Made by a program: the position numbers and the translations under genes. Of a stretch of DNA of 64,000 nt, positions 12,118 through 23,644 are shown one piece after another. How positions within the stretch are numbered: position 1 is the first letter of the stretch; each line of letters begins with the position of its first letter. Source of the DNA: Tremella fuciformis (Eukaryota; Basidiomycota; Tremellomycetes; Tremellales; Tremellaceae); the NCBI GenBank assembly GCA_032768795.1, contig CP136490.1:8246001-8310000 (forward strand). The letters are read 5' to 3'. Under the pieces are notes generated by a model. It did no database searches, was not told the DNA's origin, and saw nothing but the letters and a program-made list of their open reading frames with translations.

Positions 12118-14256
12118 ATGCTTCGCCTCTACCCGTCACATCTCGTCCTACTCGCCCTCCTCCTCATCCCAGCCGGCCTCGCACGCCCTCGCTCCCCTGC
12201 TCCTCTCGCCTCTGGAGGCGAGCCGAGAATACGGGGGCTCGAAGACGACCTCGCCGCGGCCGTCGAGGCTGAGCGAAGGGGCGGGCGGCATTTCTCGCAG
12301 AGGGCGGTGTGGGACATGTCCGAAGAACAGCGGCGCGGGCTGGCGTGGGGCAAGACGGTCGAGTACTCTGGCTACGACTTTTTCGACTCGTCAGTCTCCC
12401 TCCTGCGTTGAAGGAATCGGTGCTGATGGCAGATGGGACTTTTACACCGGGGCGGGTGAGTGGCGGACTCGTTCGTGGCGGCGAGTCGTTGTATGGCTGA
12501 CGCGGTGCCGCAGACCCAAGTCACGGCTGTGAGTCTGACCCCTACAAGAGATACAGATGTAGGCTGACGAGCAGTGGTCAAGTACGTCCTCGGCGCGCTG
12601 TGGAGGGGGGTCCTGATGCGCAGCTATACAGATTCGGCCACGGCGTACAAAGACGGGCTGGCATTCTACACCGACGCCGGCGTGCCCGGGATCCAGGTGA
12701 GTACCCCGCATGCGTCCAGGGTCGAAGGCGGTGGTGACAGCCCAGGTCGACCACTGGTCTACGATCAACGAGGGCGATGCGCGGAACAGCGTCCGCGTGT
12801 CGAGCAAGGATATCTTCTCAGGGGGCCTGTTCATCATTGACCTCATGGTCATGCCCTTTGGGTGTGGCGTGTGGCCGGCGTGTACGTCCATATTTCAGCC
12901 CACCCGTTGCAGATGTCCGGAATGGGCTAGGCTGACGGTATGTGTAGTCTGGACATTGGGGTATCAGGGGGACTGGCCAAGCTCGGTGTGTCTCTCTGGC
13001 TACGGGCGTGCGGCAGCTGACGAGCAGGGCGAGATCGATATTGTCGTCTGTATACTCCACTTCAGTGGGAGGCGTGGGCTGACGAGGGTAGGAGAACATC
13101 ATGGACGCCACGAACAAGTGAGTCTCAGCACCGTTATGAAGTCAAGAGCTGACGTGTAGCCGTATGACGATGTGGGTAGTTGTGGCGATAGGGTAAGAGC
13201 TTGGTCTGATGATAGACACACCACGCCGGGATGTTATATCGACACCACCCCCGGCCTCTACACAGGGACAACAGGAGTTAGCTCTCTTCCTTACCATGGT
13301 AAAGCCAGCTAAATGCCAGGGCACAAACTGCGACTCGTCAACTGGTACGGGATCATCTGACCACGACTAATGGTGAAGTTGACTTGACAGGCGGCAGCGG
13401 CTGCGGTATCGTCTCGGACTCTGCGACATCCTTCGGCCAGCCATTCAACCAGAATGGCGGAGGAGTATTCTCGATGCTCTGGAACGGCTCGGGGATCTAC
13501 ATGTGTGGGTACACCAGACCAGACCAGACGAGGTTCGGCGAAGAGAGCTTGCTTACGTTATAGGGAACTGGAACCGTGCGGAGATACCGGCAGAGTAAGC
13601 CCCCACTCAGGGACGACCCATCGTAGCTGATCCGTAGTATCACCGCGCAGACGCCTTGCCCAAATTCTTGTGAGTACCTCTATCTGATCATGCGAAGATG
13701 AGCGGGGCTGACAGCAGGGGGCACGCCGGTGGCGCTGTTCAGCGCTTCAGCGTGCGATATAGGCAAGTACTTCCAGGCGCAAGTCCTCATACTCAACATC
13801 GACCTGTGCGGTGGGCTGCGACTGTCTTGAAGGGGAGAGAGAATGCTGACTCCAGGCGACTGGGCGGGGAACGACTATAGCCGTGAGCGACAGCCTTCCC
13901 CTCCTGCTATATATGAGCAGGGGCGTGTGACTGATTGTAGAATACTCGTATTGTCCCGGGACATGCGCCCAGCGGATCGTCGACCCGGTCAGGCTTCCCT
14001 CATTCAAAGACCCGGATGTGGCTGACTCGACCAGAGCAATCTCGCTGACGCCGTCATGATCATCAACTCTATACGGGTATATCAACTCGGCACATCGTCT
14101 GTCGTCTCGGCTCAAGCGGACCATGCGTCAAACTTGACAGGCGCAGGCGGTTCAGTCGGCCGGTCAGCTGCAGTACCCAAGCTCGCCACAGCAGGATGGA
14201 GCAGTATTCTCGGAGTGCTGCTTGGTGTTGCGTGGGTATTGCGGGGCGTGGCATAG
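12118..14256 (+). CDS. Secreted GH16 endo-beta-glucanase, probably GPI-anchored
   Basis: The reading frame emerges only after removing 18 introns of about 40-70 nt. The N-terminus is a signal peptide (MLRLYPSHLVLLALLLIPAG), followed by a short pro-region. The mature part shows GH16 landmarks in order: YSGYDFFDSWDFYTGADP, LVNYTDSATAYKDGLAFY, the substrate-cleft strand VWPAFWTLG, and the catalytic GEIDIVE motif in which the two Glu are nucleophile and acid/base. Later come MTIHTTPGCY and NWNRAEIPADITAQTPCPNSW. The C-terminus has a Ser/Gly spacer and a hydrophobic tail (GWSSILGVLLGVAWVLRGVA) typical of GPI signals. Known family role: hydrolysis or remodelling of beta-1,3(4)-glucan at the cell surface. 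Substrate cannot be fixed from sequence alone. Confidence 0.88.
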
Positions 14257-14379
14257 GTGAACATCGATCATATCTGCATAGGGGCATGAGGGTGTACAGT
14301 GGATGCATACATACATGTGTTATCGTCCAACTATCATACTGAATCACGCTACGCTACATCATCCAGTCTTCCTATCACA

Positions 14380-16704
14380 TCAAGCCTGTGAGGTCGGAGT
14401 CGCACAATTCCGCGGAGCAGCATGCGAGCACTTGACATGAACGACAACTGCTCGTTAGCAGGATCCCTCCTTCGCTCTTCATCCCACTTACCCGAACAGT
14501 CGTCACACTGCAAGGCTGCCCGCTGGCCAATCTTTTTGCCGCACACTGGGCACTTTGAAGCAGTCGACATGACCTTGGGAAGAAATGCAAAGGCAAAGGT
14601 GCTCGTGACTGAGCATCGGCGAAGCCCTGTCTGGCATACTGATCCGCGACTCACACGATGAGGGCTTCTTTCCAGGGGCGGTCTCCTCCTTGCCAACCAG
14701 AGTGAATCGATGAGTCCCCAACGCCCCTACTTGAGCTTTCCGCTCCTGCTCCTTCTGGTATCGCGTTTGGAGGATCTGCACCGGTTGTTCGCCCGTGCTC
14801 GCCGAAGGACCGAGGTCTTGCGCGGCGGGTGGGTCGGCAAGAGCAGAGGCCAGCTTGGTGAGCAGATCGGAGGAGGCAAGGGAAGGGATAGTGCCGATCT
14901 GCGATGGAGGGGGAATGTCTGTTGTCGGAGCATCGTTGGACCGTATGAGCTCTTCAGGGGGCGAGGGAGCACGGACGGTCATGGTGGAAGCAGCGGCGAC
15001 ATCTCCTTCGATCGGTGGTGTGGCATCGAGCAGCCTTGAGGCGCTGCGAACAGGCTCTCCGAGTGCCGACTCGACCGACTCATGCGGAACAGAAGTGATC
15101 GACGAGCCTGTCGCATCCGTCGCGAGTAGACGCTGGTGGCCTGTCACTCAGCTCAGTATATCACTGAAGTCAAGCCAACACACTCACCTCGCATCTCGCT
15201 GGCATCGGTGTACTGGCTGTACTGACTGAGTGCACTCCCCGCTTCATCCCATCTTGCCGTTCTCCAGGTCGCATGTCCGCCTCTGGGCTGATGACCCTTG
15301 CGTGCCGGAGTTGCTCCGTGACCATCGATCTGCAAGCCTGCCAGAGCGACCAGCGCTTCTTCTTCGATATGCGCATCGCTTTCGTCCCCCTCGTCCATTG
15401 GTGCGTGGTCGGGAGCCAGTTCCTTCTCCACACTCTCGACCAGAGTCGGCGCGTCGAAGATGGGCATCGCCCGCTTGCCTGTCCGCACCAGCTTGATAGA
15501 GCCAACATGCTCGCCTTCTGTTGGGTCGAGACGAGATAAGACGTCCACCTCAATCGCACGAAGTCGATCTAAAACTTCGGCCATCTTTGGTCGATCAGTC
15601 GGTTTTTCCGCGCAGCAGTGAAGGGCAAGGGAGAGGAAGTCGGGTGGACAGCCAGAGGAGAGACGCTTCTTGATTTCCACAGGATCAGGAATCCAAGATG
15701 GCGCTTGACGCTACTGCTGAGCTCTTTTTGTCCGCGTGCAACTCGCTGAGCTCACCACGAAGTTCTTGGAATCCACTAAGCGGCGGCACATTATCTCAAT
15801 GAAGATGATACCGAGGGAGAAGACGTCGGTCGGGAGGTCGAACTCTTGACCATTGATGATCTCGGGGCTCATGTATCCCTGACAACATGAGCTCTAGATA
15901 CCCGATCGGAAACGACGAGCTCACGTCTGTCCCGCAATAGGTCATCCTGCGCATCTCCTCGGCGTTTCGTGAAGCGATCCTGGCAAAACCAAAGTCGGTG
16001 ACCTTGACACGCTCGTTGCTGGTGATGAGGAGGTTCTCGCCTTTCAGATCACGATGTATACACTGCGCCTCAGCTTGTTTCATCGGGGATAACCAAGCTG
16101 ACCTGTCTAGCGTGGAGATACGCCACCGCTCGCGCGACATCGGTGGCGAAGGACAGGCGTAATCGCCAAGGGAAGGGGTAAGCGGATAAAATGAATTGCC
16201 TGAGGTTACCGCGCGGAACATACTCCGAGACGATGCTTCAGTGTCAGTCTCGTTCGCCGGGCGCAGAGATAGAGACTCACAAGATCCGATCATCCCCTTC
16301 GGGGGCGCGGGAGAGACCGAGGAAGAGGACGATATTGGGGTGTCTGCATTCTCTCATGATCCGCCATTCGCGCTCGAAATACTTGTGCACCTGGAGTCAG
16401 GCCCGTACATGACGTGTTCTCGTCGGAGTGGGTCCACTCGTTGGGCGCGACGACGTGATGTGGAAGAGGCCTCACGTCGTACTCTGTCGAGGGCAGCACC
16501 TCTTTGATGGCTATGTCTATGCCGAGGTAAGTTCCTGCGCATCAACAAGGCGATTGCCAGGAGGTGTGCCCAACAGACCCTTGTGCACCGACCCGAACGA
16601 GCCTGCGCCGAGCCGCTGACCCCATTTGATATCGTCAAACTGGGTTCAGCTGTGACCAAAGGGCAGGCAGGCGAACGACCTACGGGGATGACATCAAAGT
16701 CCAT
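14380..16704 (-). CDS. TKL-like protein kinase with C-terminal C1-like zinc finger
   Basis: The first exon encodes only MDFDVIP; the next exon starts with the kinase domain. Visible motifs: glycine loop GAGSFGSV, VAIK-type lysine in IAIKEVLPS, HRDLKGENLLI catalytic loop, DFGFARI, APE-like region GYMSPEIING, and a C-lobe ending around DRPKMAEVLDRLRAIEV. The HRDLK loop and C-lobe resemble fungal tyrosine-kinase-like Ser/Thr kinases. After about 200 Ser/Pro-rich residues, splicing two canonical introns yields CPVC...CDDC...HVKC...C with spacing C-x2-C-x11-C-x2-C-x4-H-x2-C-x7-C, the core of a C1 domain, and then a TGA at 14380. Ignoring the last intron destroys the finger, which supports the splice. 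The usual first His of C1 is uncertain. Role: signalling kinase, possibly recruited to membrane or a partner by the finger. Confidence 0.82.
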
Positions 16705-17840
16705 GTTGCCTCAAATGTTTTCCAGCGAGTTGAAGGTCAAGTGAGTCGTAGGGAAGAGACGAATGACGAGGTCGAACGTGAAGCATGGGAGAAGTGATCG
16801 ACAATGACGAACTCGTCGTGTGGTGTGCGAGTGGCGATCATCGTTCCCTTAAAGGAACAAGCTGAAACGTCGACGAATTACCAAAAACGGCAAGGGCGAT
16901 TCCCCCTCCTCCTACTCCGACGCCGAACTCTTCCTTGTCTACAAAAAGTGTCTGGCGCCGAAGCGATGGGCCCGGCCTATTAAAGAGGCACTCCCACCCT
17001 CCCCCATCGCCCCGGCTTCTACGACCTACAGCACTACAAGAGCATCATCATCATCATAGATCTCTGTCGGGGTGGGGGCCTGACTCGCGCCGATCTCCCA
17101 GGTCTACAGCAGCGTTTGGACTACTGCGGCCCCCGGTCAGTTGGCGTGGACTGCACAAGTGGACCACAGGCGAATTTAAAATCAAAGTGGACGAGAGGCG
17201 CCGGCCGGGGGAGGTTGCTCATATGTACAGCCCGGAACAGCGCAACGGAAACCGCGAGGACGGAGGCAGGAAGCGCAATGCGCGGACGCGAGGAAGGATG
17301 GAGATGGGACCAGACGAAGCGAGAAGAAGCACAGCTGAAGCGCGAGAAAGACGGGGTGCGGACCGTATGAGGGTCCGCACAGGGGAATAGGCAATGATGA
17401 GCGAAACGCGGCTGGACGAGCTTGACGGCTTGACGGTTCGGGTCTCACGGCTCCGGGCAGGCAAGGGATGCGCGAAATGGGTGGCGACTTGCGGCATGGT
17501 CGGTCTTGAAGCGGTCGAGTCGAATTTGACGGGCGAGACCTCAGTCCGAAGTGATGATGGGGTCGAAGCGGCGGGAGGAGGACTGCGGCGAGGAAAGACG
17601 CACCTGAGCATCCGTAAGAGGATGAGTCTATGGCTCGGCTCGATGCAGGGACGATAGGGGATGAGATGAGATGGGATCGCCGGGGTAGGGAGGGGGAGGG
17701 AAAGATGGGCATGGATGGAAAGTCAGAGATCGAGTTGAGGGTGAGAGAGGGATCGACGAGCGATCGAAGGTTTATATATGCATTCCGGGGCAAGGTGAGG
17801 ACGGCGGAGGCCTCACCGCACCAATGCCCAACGCACGTTA
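16705..17840. other. Long intergenic region, no supported gene
   Basis: About 1.1 kb between the kinase start and the AP-1 beta stop. ORFs up to about 200 codons exist on the minus strand but are Ser/Pro-rich shadows of GC-biased sequence with no motif or start context. A TATATA stretch near 17770 could serve a long 5' leader of the kinase. No tRNA signature found. Confidence 0.45.
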
Positions 17841-20602
17841 TCAGAACAACCCCAGGAGATCGTCCTCTGCCTTTGGCGCGGCTGCCGGCGCCGCAGTCCC
17901 CCCGTTCCCAGCGCTAATGGGCCGATTGACCGGAGCTGCTTGTGGAAGAAGGGACGGCGGCGAGGCCAAATTCTCCAGCCCAGAAGGTGCACCGGGTGGC
18001 ATTGCCGGCGCGCACATCGATGCCGACGAGAAAAGATCCATCAGCTCGTCTAGCGGATTCGTCGACTTGGCAGCGGAGGCGATGGCGGAATTCGATATGA
18101 GGCCGTCTTGGAGCGGTCTCGAATCACGATCGTCATGGGCCGGGGCGGAGTCCTCGGCGTCAAAGTCGAGCAGGTTCTCCGCCTGCTGACCCGCGACGAC
18201 TGTTTGCAGCGCCTTTTCTCGCGTGTCGTCCTCGGGTCTAGGATGTAAGCTCCGGCCGAGATCTTTGCGCCAAGCAGAACTTACTCGACTGTGCGCTTGG
18301 CCATCTCGTCCGCACCGAATCGGCCCTTACCCACGAAGGTCGCCGCAGGCTTGTGATACACCGATGCAAGAGACGAGATCTCTCCTAGCAATTCTTCCAA
18401 TATGGCCGGCGCAACCGTTGTTTGAGGAAGGTTGATTGGTGGACGGACAGACAGTACGACAGCCTGACGAGTCAGTCGATGCTGATTGGAGAATGAAAGA
18501 TAGCACCTTCGCTGCTGCCGGATCAGATGAGAGCAGACGCCAATAGATATATGCTCTATCTCTGACATCTGGACTGTCACAATCTTTCGTCGCCGCTTGC
18601 AGTACACGCTGGACAATTGCCTGGGACGAGTCTGGCTTCTTCAAGAACAGCTTGACAATGGCTGTGAGGGTTTGCAATTGGACCTGAAAGTGAGTCACGC
18701 CTCTCGAATCAGCGGTCTCACTGACAGGATAGCTCTCCTCCTTGAAGGACTCGAGGAAGGTGTTGAGCAGCTCATCGGCATTCTCTATCTTCTCGGCATA
18801 CTCTCCAATGATCCAGATCAACGAAGCTTTCGCCTCTGGCTCGTCAAGTTCGTCGAGATTGGCGCAAAGGGCGGGAATGATGCCCTCGTAGCTGTGGGGA
18901 TATTTCCGGAAGATGTCCTGGTAGTCAGCTGGACCGTTGACAGCTCACCGCATGGGCGCCGGATCGACTCACCTTGATCACAATTACTGCTTCCTGCACC
19001 ACGTAGCTCACTCGCGTCTCGATCAATTCCATCAACACCCCAACACACCGTTCGGCTGCCGAGTCGATCTTGATGGCTGCTTGCCCGACCGCTCGCACGG
19101 CTTTCCGGACAAAGTCGACATCGACCTCGGACGCATACTCCTTCAGCTCGCCCAACAGAGTGTCGACATTCCGATCGCTCGCCAGGCGGACCATGATATC
19201 GAGCTTCTCGACTTTGACATATGGCGGATCGTTGTACTTGCAGAAAAAGACGCGCATCTCGTTGGCGAGGATATCAGGGCGCTTCTGGAGGAGGAGGTTG
19301 ATATTGCGCAATGCCACCCATTGTATCTCTGGCGGTGAAGAGATGAGGGTGACTAGAGGTCAGGAATGGACAGGTGTTTGAGAAGCGGGACACACCAAGA
19401 GGAGGCGCCATCTTTCTGCTCAAGGATTTCGCAAGCTCGTCCCGCTGAACGTACTTCATATGCACCGTGATGACCTGAAAGTCAGCTCAAACAGCGGATG
19501 CTCGGGATGAGCTGACCTTCACCGCGCCCAGCACGACTGCAGGGTTGGCATGCTGGAATTGCGGCATGACCCGCTCGCAGATGTGCTCAGCCTCCTGGCC
19601 GTCGATAGCCTTGTACCGCGCCAACGTCGACAATATCGCTATTCTCCCCCATTCCGAGCATTCATTCAGGGCAACAAGAAGTTTGGCGAGTGTCGGCTGG
19701 TCAATAATGAAGAGCTGTTTGGCGGGCCGAGCAGTGGTAGGGGTGGACGAGCCGCCTGGCGACCCTGGCTCGGAAGGTGGGAGGTTGAGCGACGCCTCGT
19801 GAATGTCCGCCAAGGCCGCAACGGCATTGGCTACGACCTAGAAGCATGTCAGCATGACAAGGCGATTGAAAAGAGGTGCTGACCATTGGGTTGCCGTCTC
19901 CTATCAGATCTCGCAGAGTCTCGATGAATCCGTACTCCACACACAGCTCCGGCTTCAAGTCAAACACCTTGGCGACGCACAGCGCGGCCGTCTTGCGCAC
20001 ATACGGGTTCTCGTCTTTGAGGCATCGAGATAGCGGGCTGGCGAGATAGTCGAGGATCTTCTCGGCGCGGAGGACGGACATGGTGCGGATTGCGAGGGCT
20101 CGTACGAGGGGGTTGGGGTCGGCGGTGTCCTGCCCAGATCAGCAAGTTTGTACCCGCACTTGCAAGATGGATCACCTTGACGAAGGTGTTCACGGCGAGG
20201 ATGACGAGCTCCGGCTGCGTCTTGGCGTAGTTCATGAGGTAGAGATAGACCAGCTTCTTCTGCTCCAGGTCGTCCGTTTGCTGGTCGTCAGCTGACGCGC
20301 CCTCGAACACCACCCTACAGCCGCCTTCCCCATCTCACACTCCATGCGGGACATCTGAAGCACGATGGAAGATCAGGCCCACCATGTTCTTGACGACATC
20401 AGGAAAGAGACCGCTGCAGTCTTTGCCGATGGTGTGGTTTGCAATGACCCGCTTGATGGCGTCTGCCCGTTTGTCGCGGTATTCCGAGTTGAGTTGCTGG
20501 CGCAGCTCCCAGTTCTCCCCTTTCTGTCAGCCTTCCACACATCGCCCGAGCTATATGATCCAATGCCCAGGATACAGCTGGCCATGGGTTTGCTGTCGCC
20601 AT
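17841..20602 (-). CDS. APL2: AP-1 adaptor complex subunit beta (beta-adaptin)
   Basis: Many-exon gene encoding the trunk of beta-adaptin. Recognisable blocks in order: [107 protein letters not shown], then [18 protein letters not shown] and [13 protein letters not shown]. The protein ends after an Ala/Pro hinge carrying a clathrin-box-like DDLLGLF at the very C-terminus, and no C-terminal appendage (ear) domain follows; the length is close to that of short fungal beta subunits (about 730 residues). Role: clathrin-dependent sorting at trans-Golgi network and endosomes, as part of the AP-1 heterotetramer. The start exon (ATG at 20602, nine codons before a 52-nt intron) is the least certain part. 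Confidence 0.9.
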
Positions 20603-20959
20603 GAAAGCACAGAGCCGGGGACGGGGAATGAGGAATGCGAAGACCCACCCTTTCGGGGAGGCGCCATCGCCATCTTGCCCACCTGCCTCCTTGTCTCCTA
20701 TCTCTCACAGCAGTATTCGATTCTGGTGGTGGCCGTAGCAGGTCTGAAGATAACGAGGGGGATTGCACAGCCAAGTGAGACAGAAATATAGCAGAGCGAC
20801 GTCACAATACCAAAGGCGCATCCCAGGATATCAGGTCGCAGGTCAACGCGGCGCCCGCGTGGCAGCCGCCTCCACTTTCCTGCACCAGAAAGGATTATGC
20901 TACACCACTGCATGACCCAAACGCGGCCGAACTGTACATGACGACTAGTCGTAGTAGCC
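20603..20959. other. Intergenic, no supported gene
   Basis: About 360 bp between AP-1 beta (start) and the acyltransferase (stop), both on the minus strand. It should contain the AP-1 beta promoter and the acyltransferase 3' UTR. Nothing else recognised. Confidence 0.45.
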
Positions 20960-22283
20960 CTAAGCCGACTTGGGATGCTTGAGCAGGACCGCATCCTCGT
21001 CCATCTCATCCTCTGTCGTCTCGCCGCCCCTGCTGTCCACCAGGCTGAGCTCGCTCCCGATCTTCCCCTTCTCCCCGGTCTCGTCGTCGCCGTTCTCGCT
21101 CCGTTGTTGACGGCGCGTCGTGCGTGCTAGGGAGTCAAGCGGATGCGGAATCTCTGCACGAGGTGTTTCGCCATCGTCAATGGTGGACAGACGTTCTATG
21201 CGGCGGGAAGAGGAAGGGGACGAGATATCCCTCAAGGCTTCGAGCATTTGTTCCCGGGTCGTTTCTGCCAGCGAGGTCACGTCGTCGGCGGAGAGACCTA
21301 TAGTGGATAGCGGCGGCAGCACTGCAAGTCAGATGCTTGTTGTTGTACTGTATAGGCGGTGAGCCCACCTCTGATGCGCAAATGCCCGGAATCCATCCTT
21401 GTCCTGCCGTCAAAGAGCCGATGGTAGTTCTCGCATACGACCGGCACAATCGGCACCTGAGCTTGGATTGCAAGGTGGAATGCGCCTTTCTTGAACGGCA
21501 AGAGGTTGGATTCGGCACTGGAGGATCGTGTACCTTCTGGGAATATCCATAGCGAGATCTGCTCTTTCAGCGAGGACACCTCAATGAGGAGAGCCGACTA
21601 ACGCCTTTCTTCTTCATGTCATCACCGGCTTTCTCTAGTGCCTTCATGGCATCATGCCGATTCTTCCGGTCCACAAACACTGCACCTGACAGCGCCACTG
21701 GCCGTCAGTGACTTGACGAGACACGTCTTGCGGAAGACTGACGATACTGTCCAAGTAGGGGCGACCATTTGAGCTCTTGCTTTGCCATGATACTCGCTCG
21801 CTTGGGAAATATACGCCCGAGATATAGGATGTCCATTGCACTGCCTGTCAGGACGCCCGTCCCATGTAATCGGTTTGAACGACCGACCTCTGATGGTTGC
21901 CAATCAGAACAGCACATTGCCCCTTGCCCTTGTTGCCTTTGAGCAGATTCGTGAGATGCTCTTCTCCCTCGACCTCGAACTTGATGCCTATGAGCGGGTT
22001 GCACGTGTGATAGAAGGACCGGGCGACATAGTAGTTGATGTTGAGACGCTACCCGTCAGCTCACTGCAATTCAAGCAATCGCCAGCTGACTCACCTGCCC
22101 CACTAGGGGCGCTAAGAGCGAGACGACCACCCCCCATATACTCAGTGCGCCGAGGGTGCTGAGATACAGGGTGAGGTGGAAGTAGAAGCGCGCCTTTTGG
22201 TACTTCCGACTGAGGACGCCTAGGGTGGAGAAGGCGATGGCAGATGCCGCCGCGAGGGGCTTGAGCACCCACGAGGCGAACAT
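20960..22283 (-). CDS. SLC1: 1-acyl-sn-glycerol-3-phosphate acyltransferase (PlsC family)
   Basis: The N-terminus has two hydrophobic segments (MFASWVLKPLAAASAIAF and FHLTLYLSTLGALSIWGVVV). After splicing, the HX4D catalytic motif appears as GNHQSAMD, interrupted by an intron between Q and S; downstream are KQELKWSPLLG (acceptor pocket region) and FPEGTRS, the second PlsC hallmark, then PIVPVVCENYHRLFDG. A hydrophilic C-terminal tail of about 110 residues, rich in Ser, Glu and Asp, ends LKHPKSA. Known role: acylation of lysophosphatidic acid to phosphatidic acid in the ER membrane, a step of phospholipid and triacylglycerol synthesis. Divergent from the GMF gene at 22709. Confidence 0.88.
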
Positions 22284-22708
22284 GAGCCCGATGTGCCGAG
22301 CGGCGAACGGGGAGCTCTAGCAGTGACCCGGTCGTTGAAATGACGAGTCGGCGACGATGAGCTGGGTCGGTGGCAAATCCGGGATATATGAAATGCCCGC
22401 TGTCTTGCTACGGTTCGGAGGCTGACGGATCAATGATAGGATTGTATATTGATGAGTGGCCAGAGAAGAACGTGGATGTCTGGTGCTCGTCGTGCTTTGC
22501 GTGGGGAATGGGGCAAATTCCTATTCAACAGCAAGACAGAAGTGGAGGGCGAAGGGTGAGATCCGACGTGGCCGAGACTAGCTTCAGGAGAGAGGCACCG
22601 GCAACAAAACCGGCGGACACAACCCCACCTGCATGACATCGCATCGCATCATCTCGGCGACGATTGCGGTCAGACAGACAGATACATCCCGTCCGCACGA
22701 CACTCGTC
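22284..22708. promoter_or_regulatory. Divergent promoter region
   Basis: About 425 bp between the start codons of the acyltransferase (minus) and GMF (plus). No motif-bearing ORF; presumably carries both promoters. TATATG and TGTATATTG stretches occur near 22381 and 22443. Confidence 0.45.
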
Positions 22709-23429
22709 ATGGTCAGTCCTCTGCTCAAAGACGCTGCTCTTTGAGACTGATGCATCAAGTCCCGTACGGTGGACATTCCGGCCGATGTAGCCGATGCGTT
22801 GAAGAAGTTCCGATTCGGCAAGGCCAAGGGCAACGCGGCGATATCGAGTGGGTCAACCTCTCAGAAGCCCCAGCAGGTCTGAGATGTCGTGGGAGATTGC
22901 TGAGAAGGGTCCTGACCCCCAGTCAAGATTGTCAAGGCCAAGCTGGCCATGGCGGTGGACGAGGAGTGGACCGACGCGAGCATCGAGGAGATAGCAGAAG
23001 GTAAGACTGCCTCTGTCTCACTGCACTCGCTGACTGTGCCAGAGCTGCCTGAGAACTCGCCTCGCTATGTGCTCATCTCCAAAGAGCTGGTGCGTGCTCT
23101 CAGGCGCCCTCCTATCTCATTGAGCTGACGATCATAGAAACACAAGGACGGCCGGATATCACAACCACTGATATTAATCAATTGGTTGGACTCGTCCTCT
23201 GTGGTCTGCTTTGCGAGCTGATGCGTAGGGCACCAAGCGGCTCCCCGACAGACCTCATGACCCTTCACGCGTCATCGCTCAACTACTTTCAGCAAACAGC
23301 CGAGGTGGCCAAGGTACGCGAATTCTTTGCCCTCAACTATCTTGTCCTAAGGCTCAGGTGCTCGAAGTGCGAGATGGTGAGGAGGGGCTGACGACCCAAA
23401 TCGTAGACGACCGGTTGCTGGCAGCCTGA
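22709..23429 (+). CDS. AIM7: Glia maturation factor / Aim7, ADF-homology protein
   Basis: Seven exons: 22709-22711, 22760-22847, 22923-23000, 23043-23089, 23138-23184, 23229-23313, 23358-23429. They sum to 420 nt, 139 residues, the normal size for GMF. Sequence: DIPADVADALKKFRFGKAKG, then AMAVDEEWTDASIEEIAEEL, PRYVLISKELKHKDGRISQP, LILINWAPSGSPTDLMTLHA and NYFQQTAEVAKVLEVRDGEE, all diagnostic of the GMF branch of the ADF/cofilin fold. Known role: binding Arp2/3 and debranching actin networks rather than severing filaments. The first exon is just the ATG, with a 48-nt intron straight after it. Confidence 0.92.
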
Positions 23430-23644
23430 CACGGAGACCCATCGATGCACCATCAGTAACAATGTGACGTCCGAGACGCTCGGACCTCGTGATGACGTGG
23501 GGGTGGTCCGTTCACCTGATGAAGGAGGTCCGAGCGCGCCTGCTTTTGCTTTGCCATCATCTCTCATCGCTTTCTCTTTTGTCTTTCTCGCTCTTTCATC
23601 ATCACTTCTGATCCAACACCTCGTGAACGCAAAGAGACTCCAAC

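Noticed and set aside
17182..17793. 203-codon minus-strand ORF
   Set aside because: Ser/Pro/Arg-rich reading of GC-biased intergenic DNA; no domain, no splice support.
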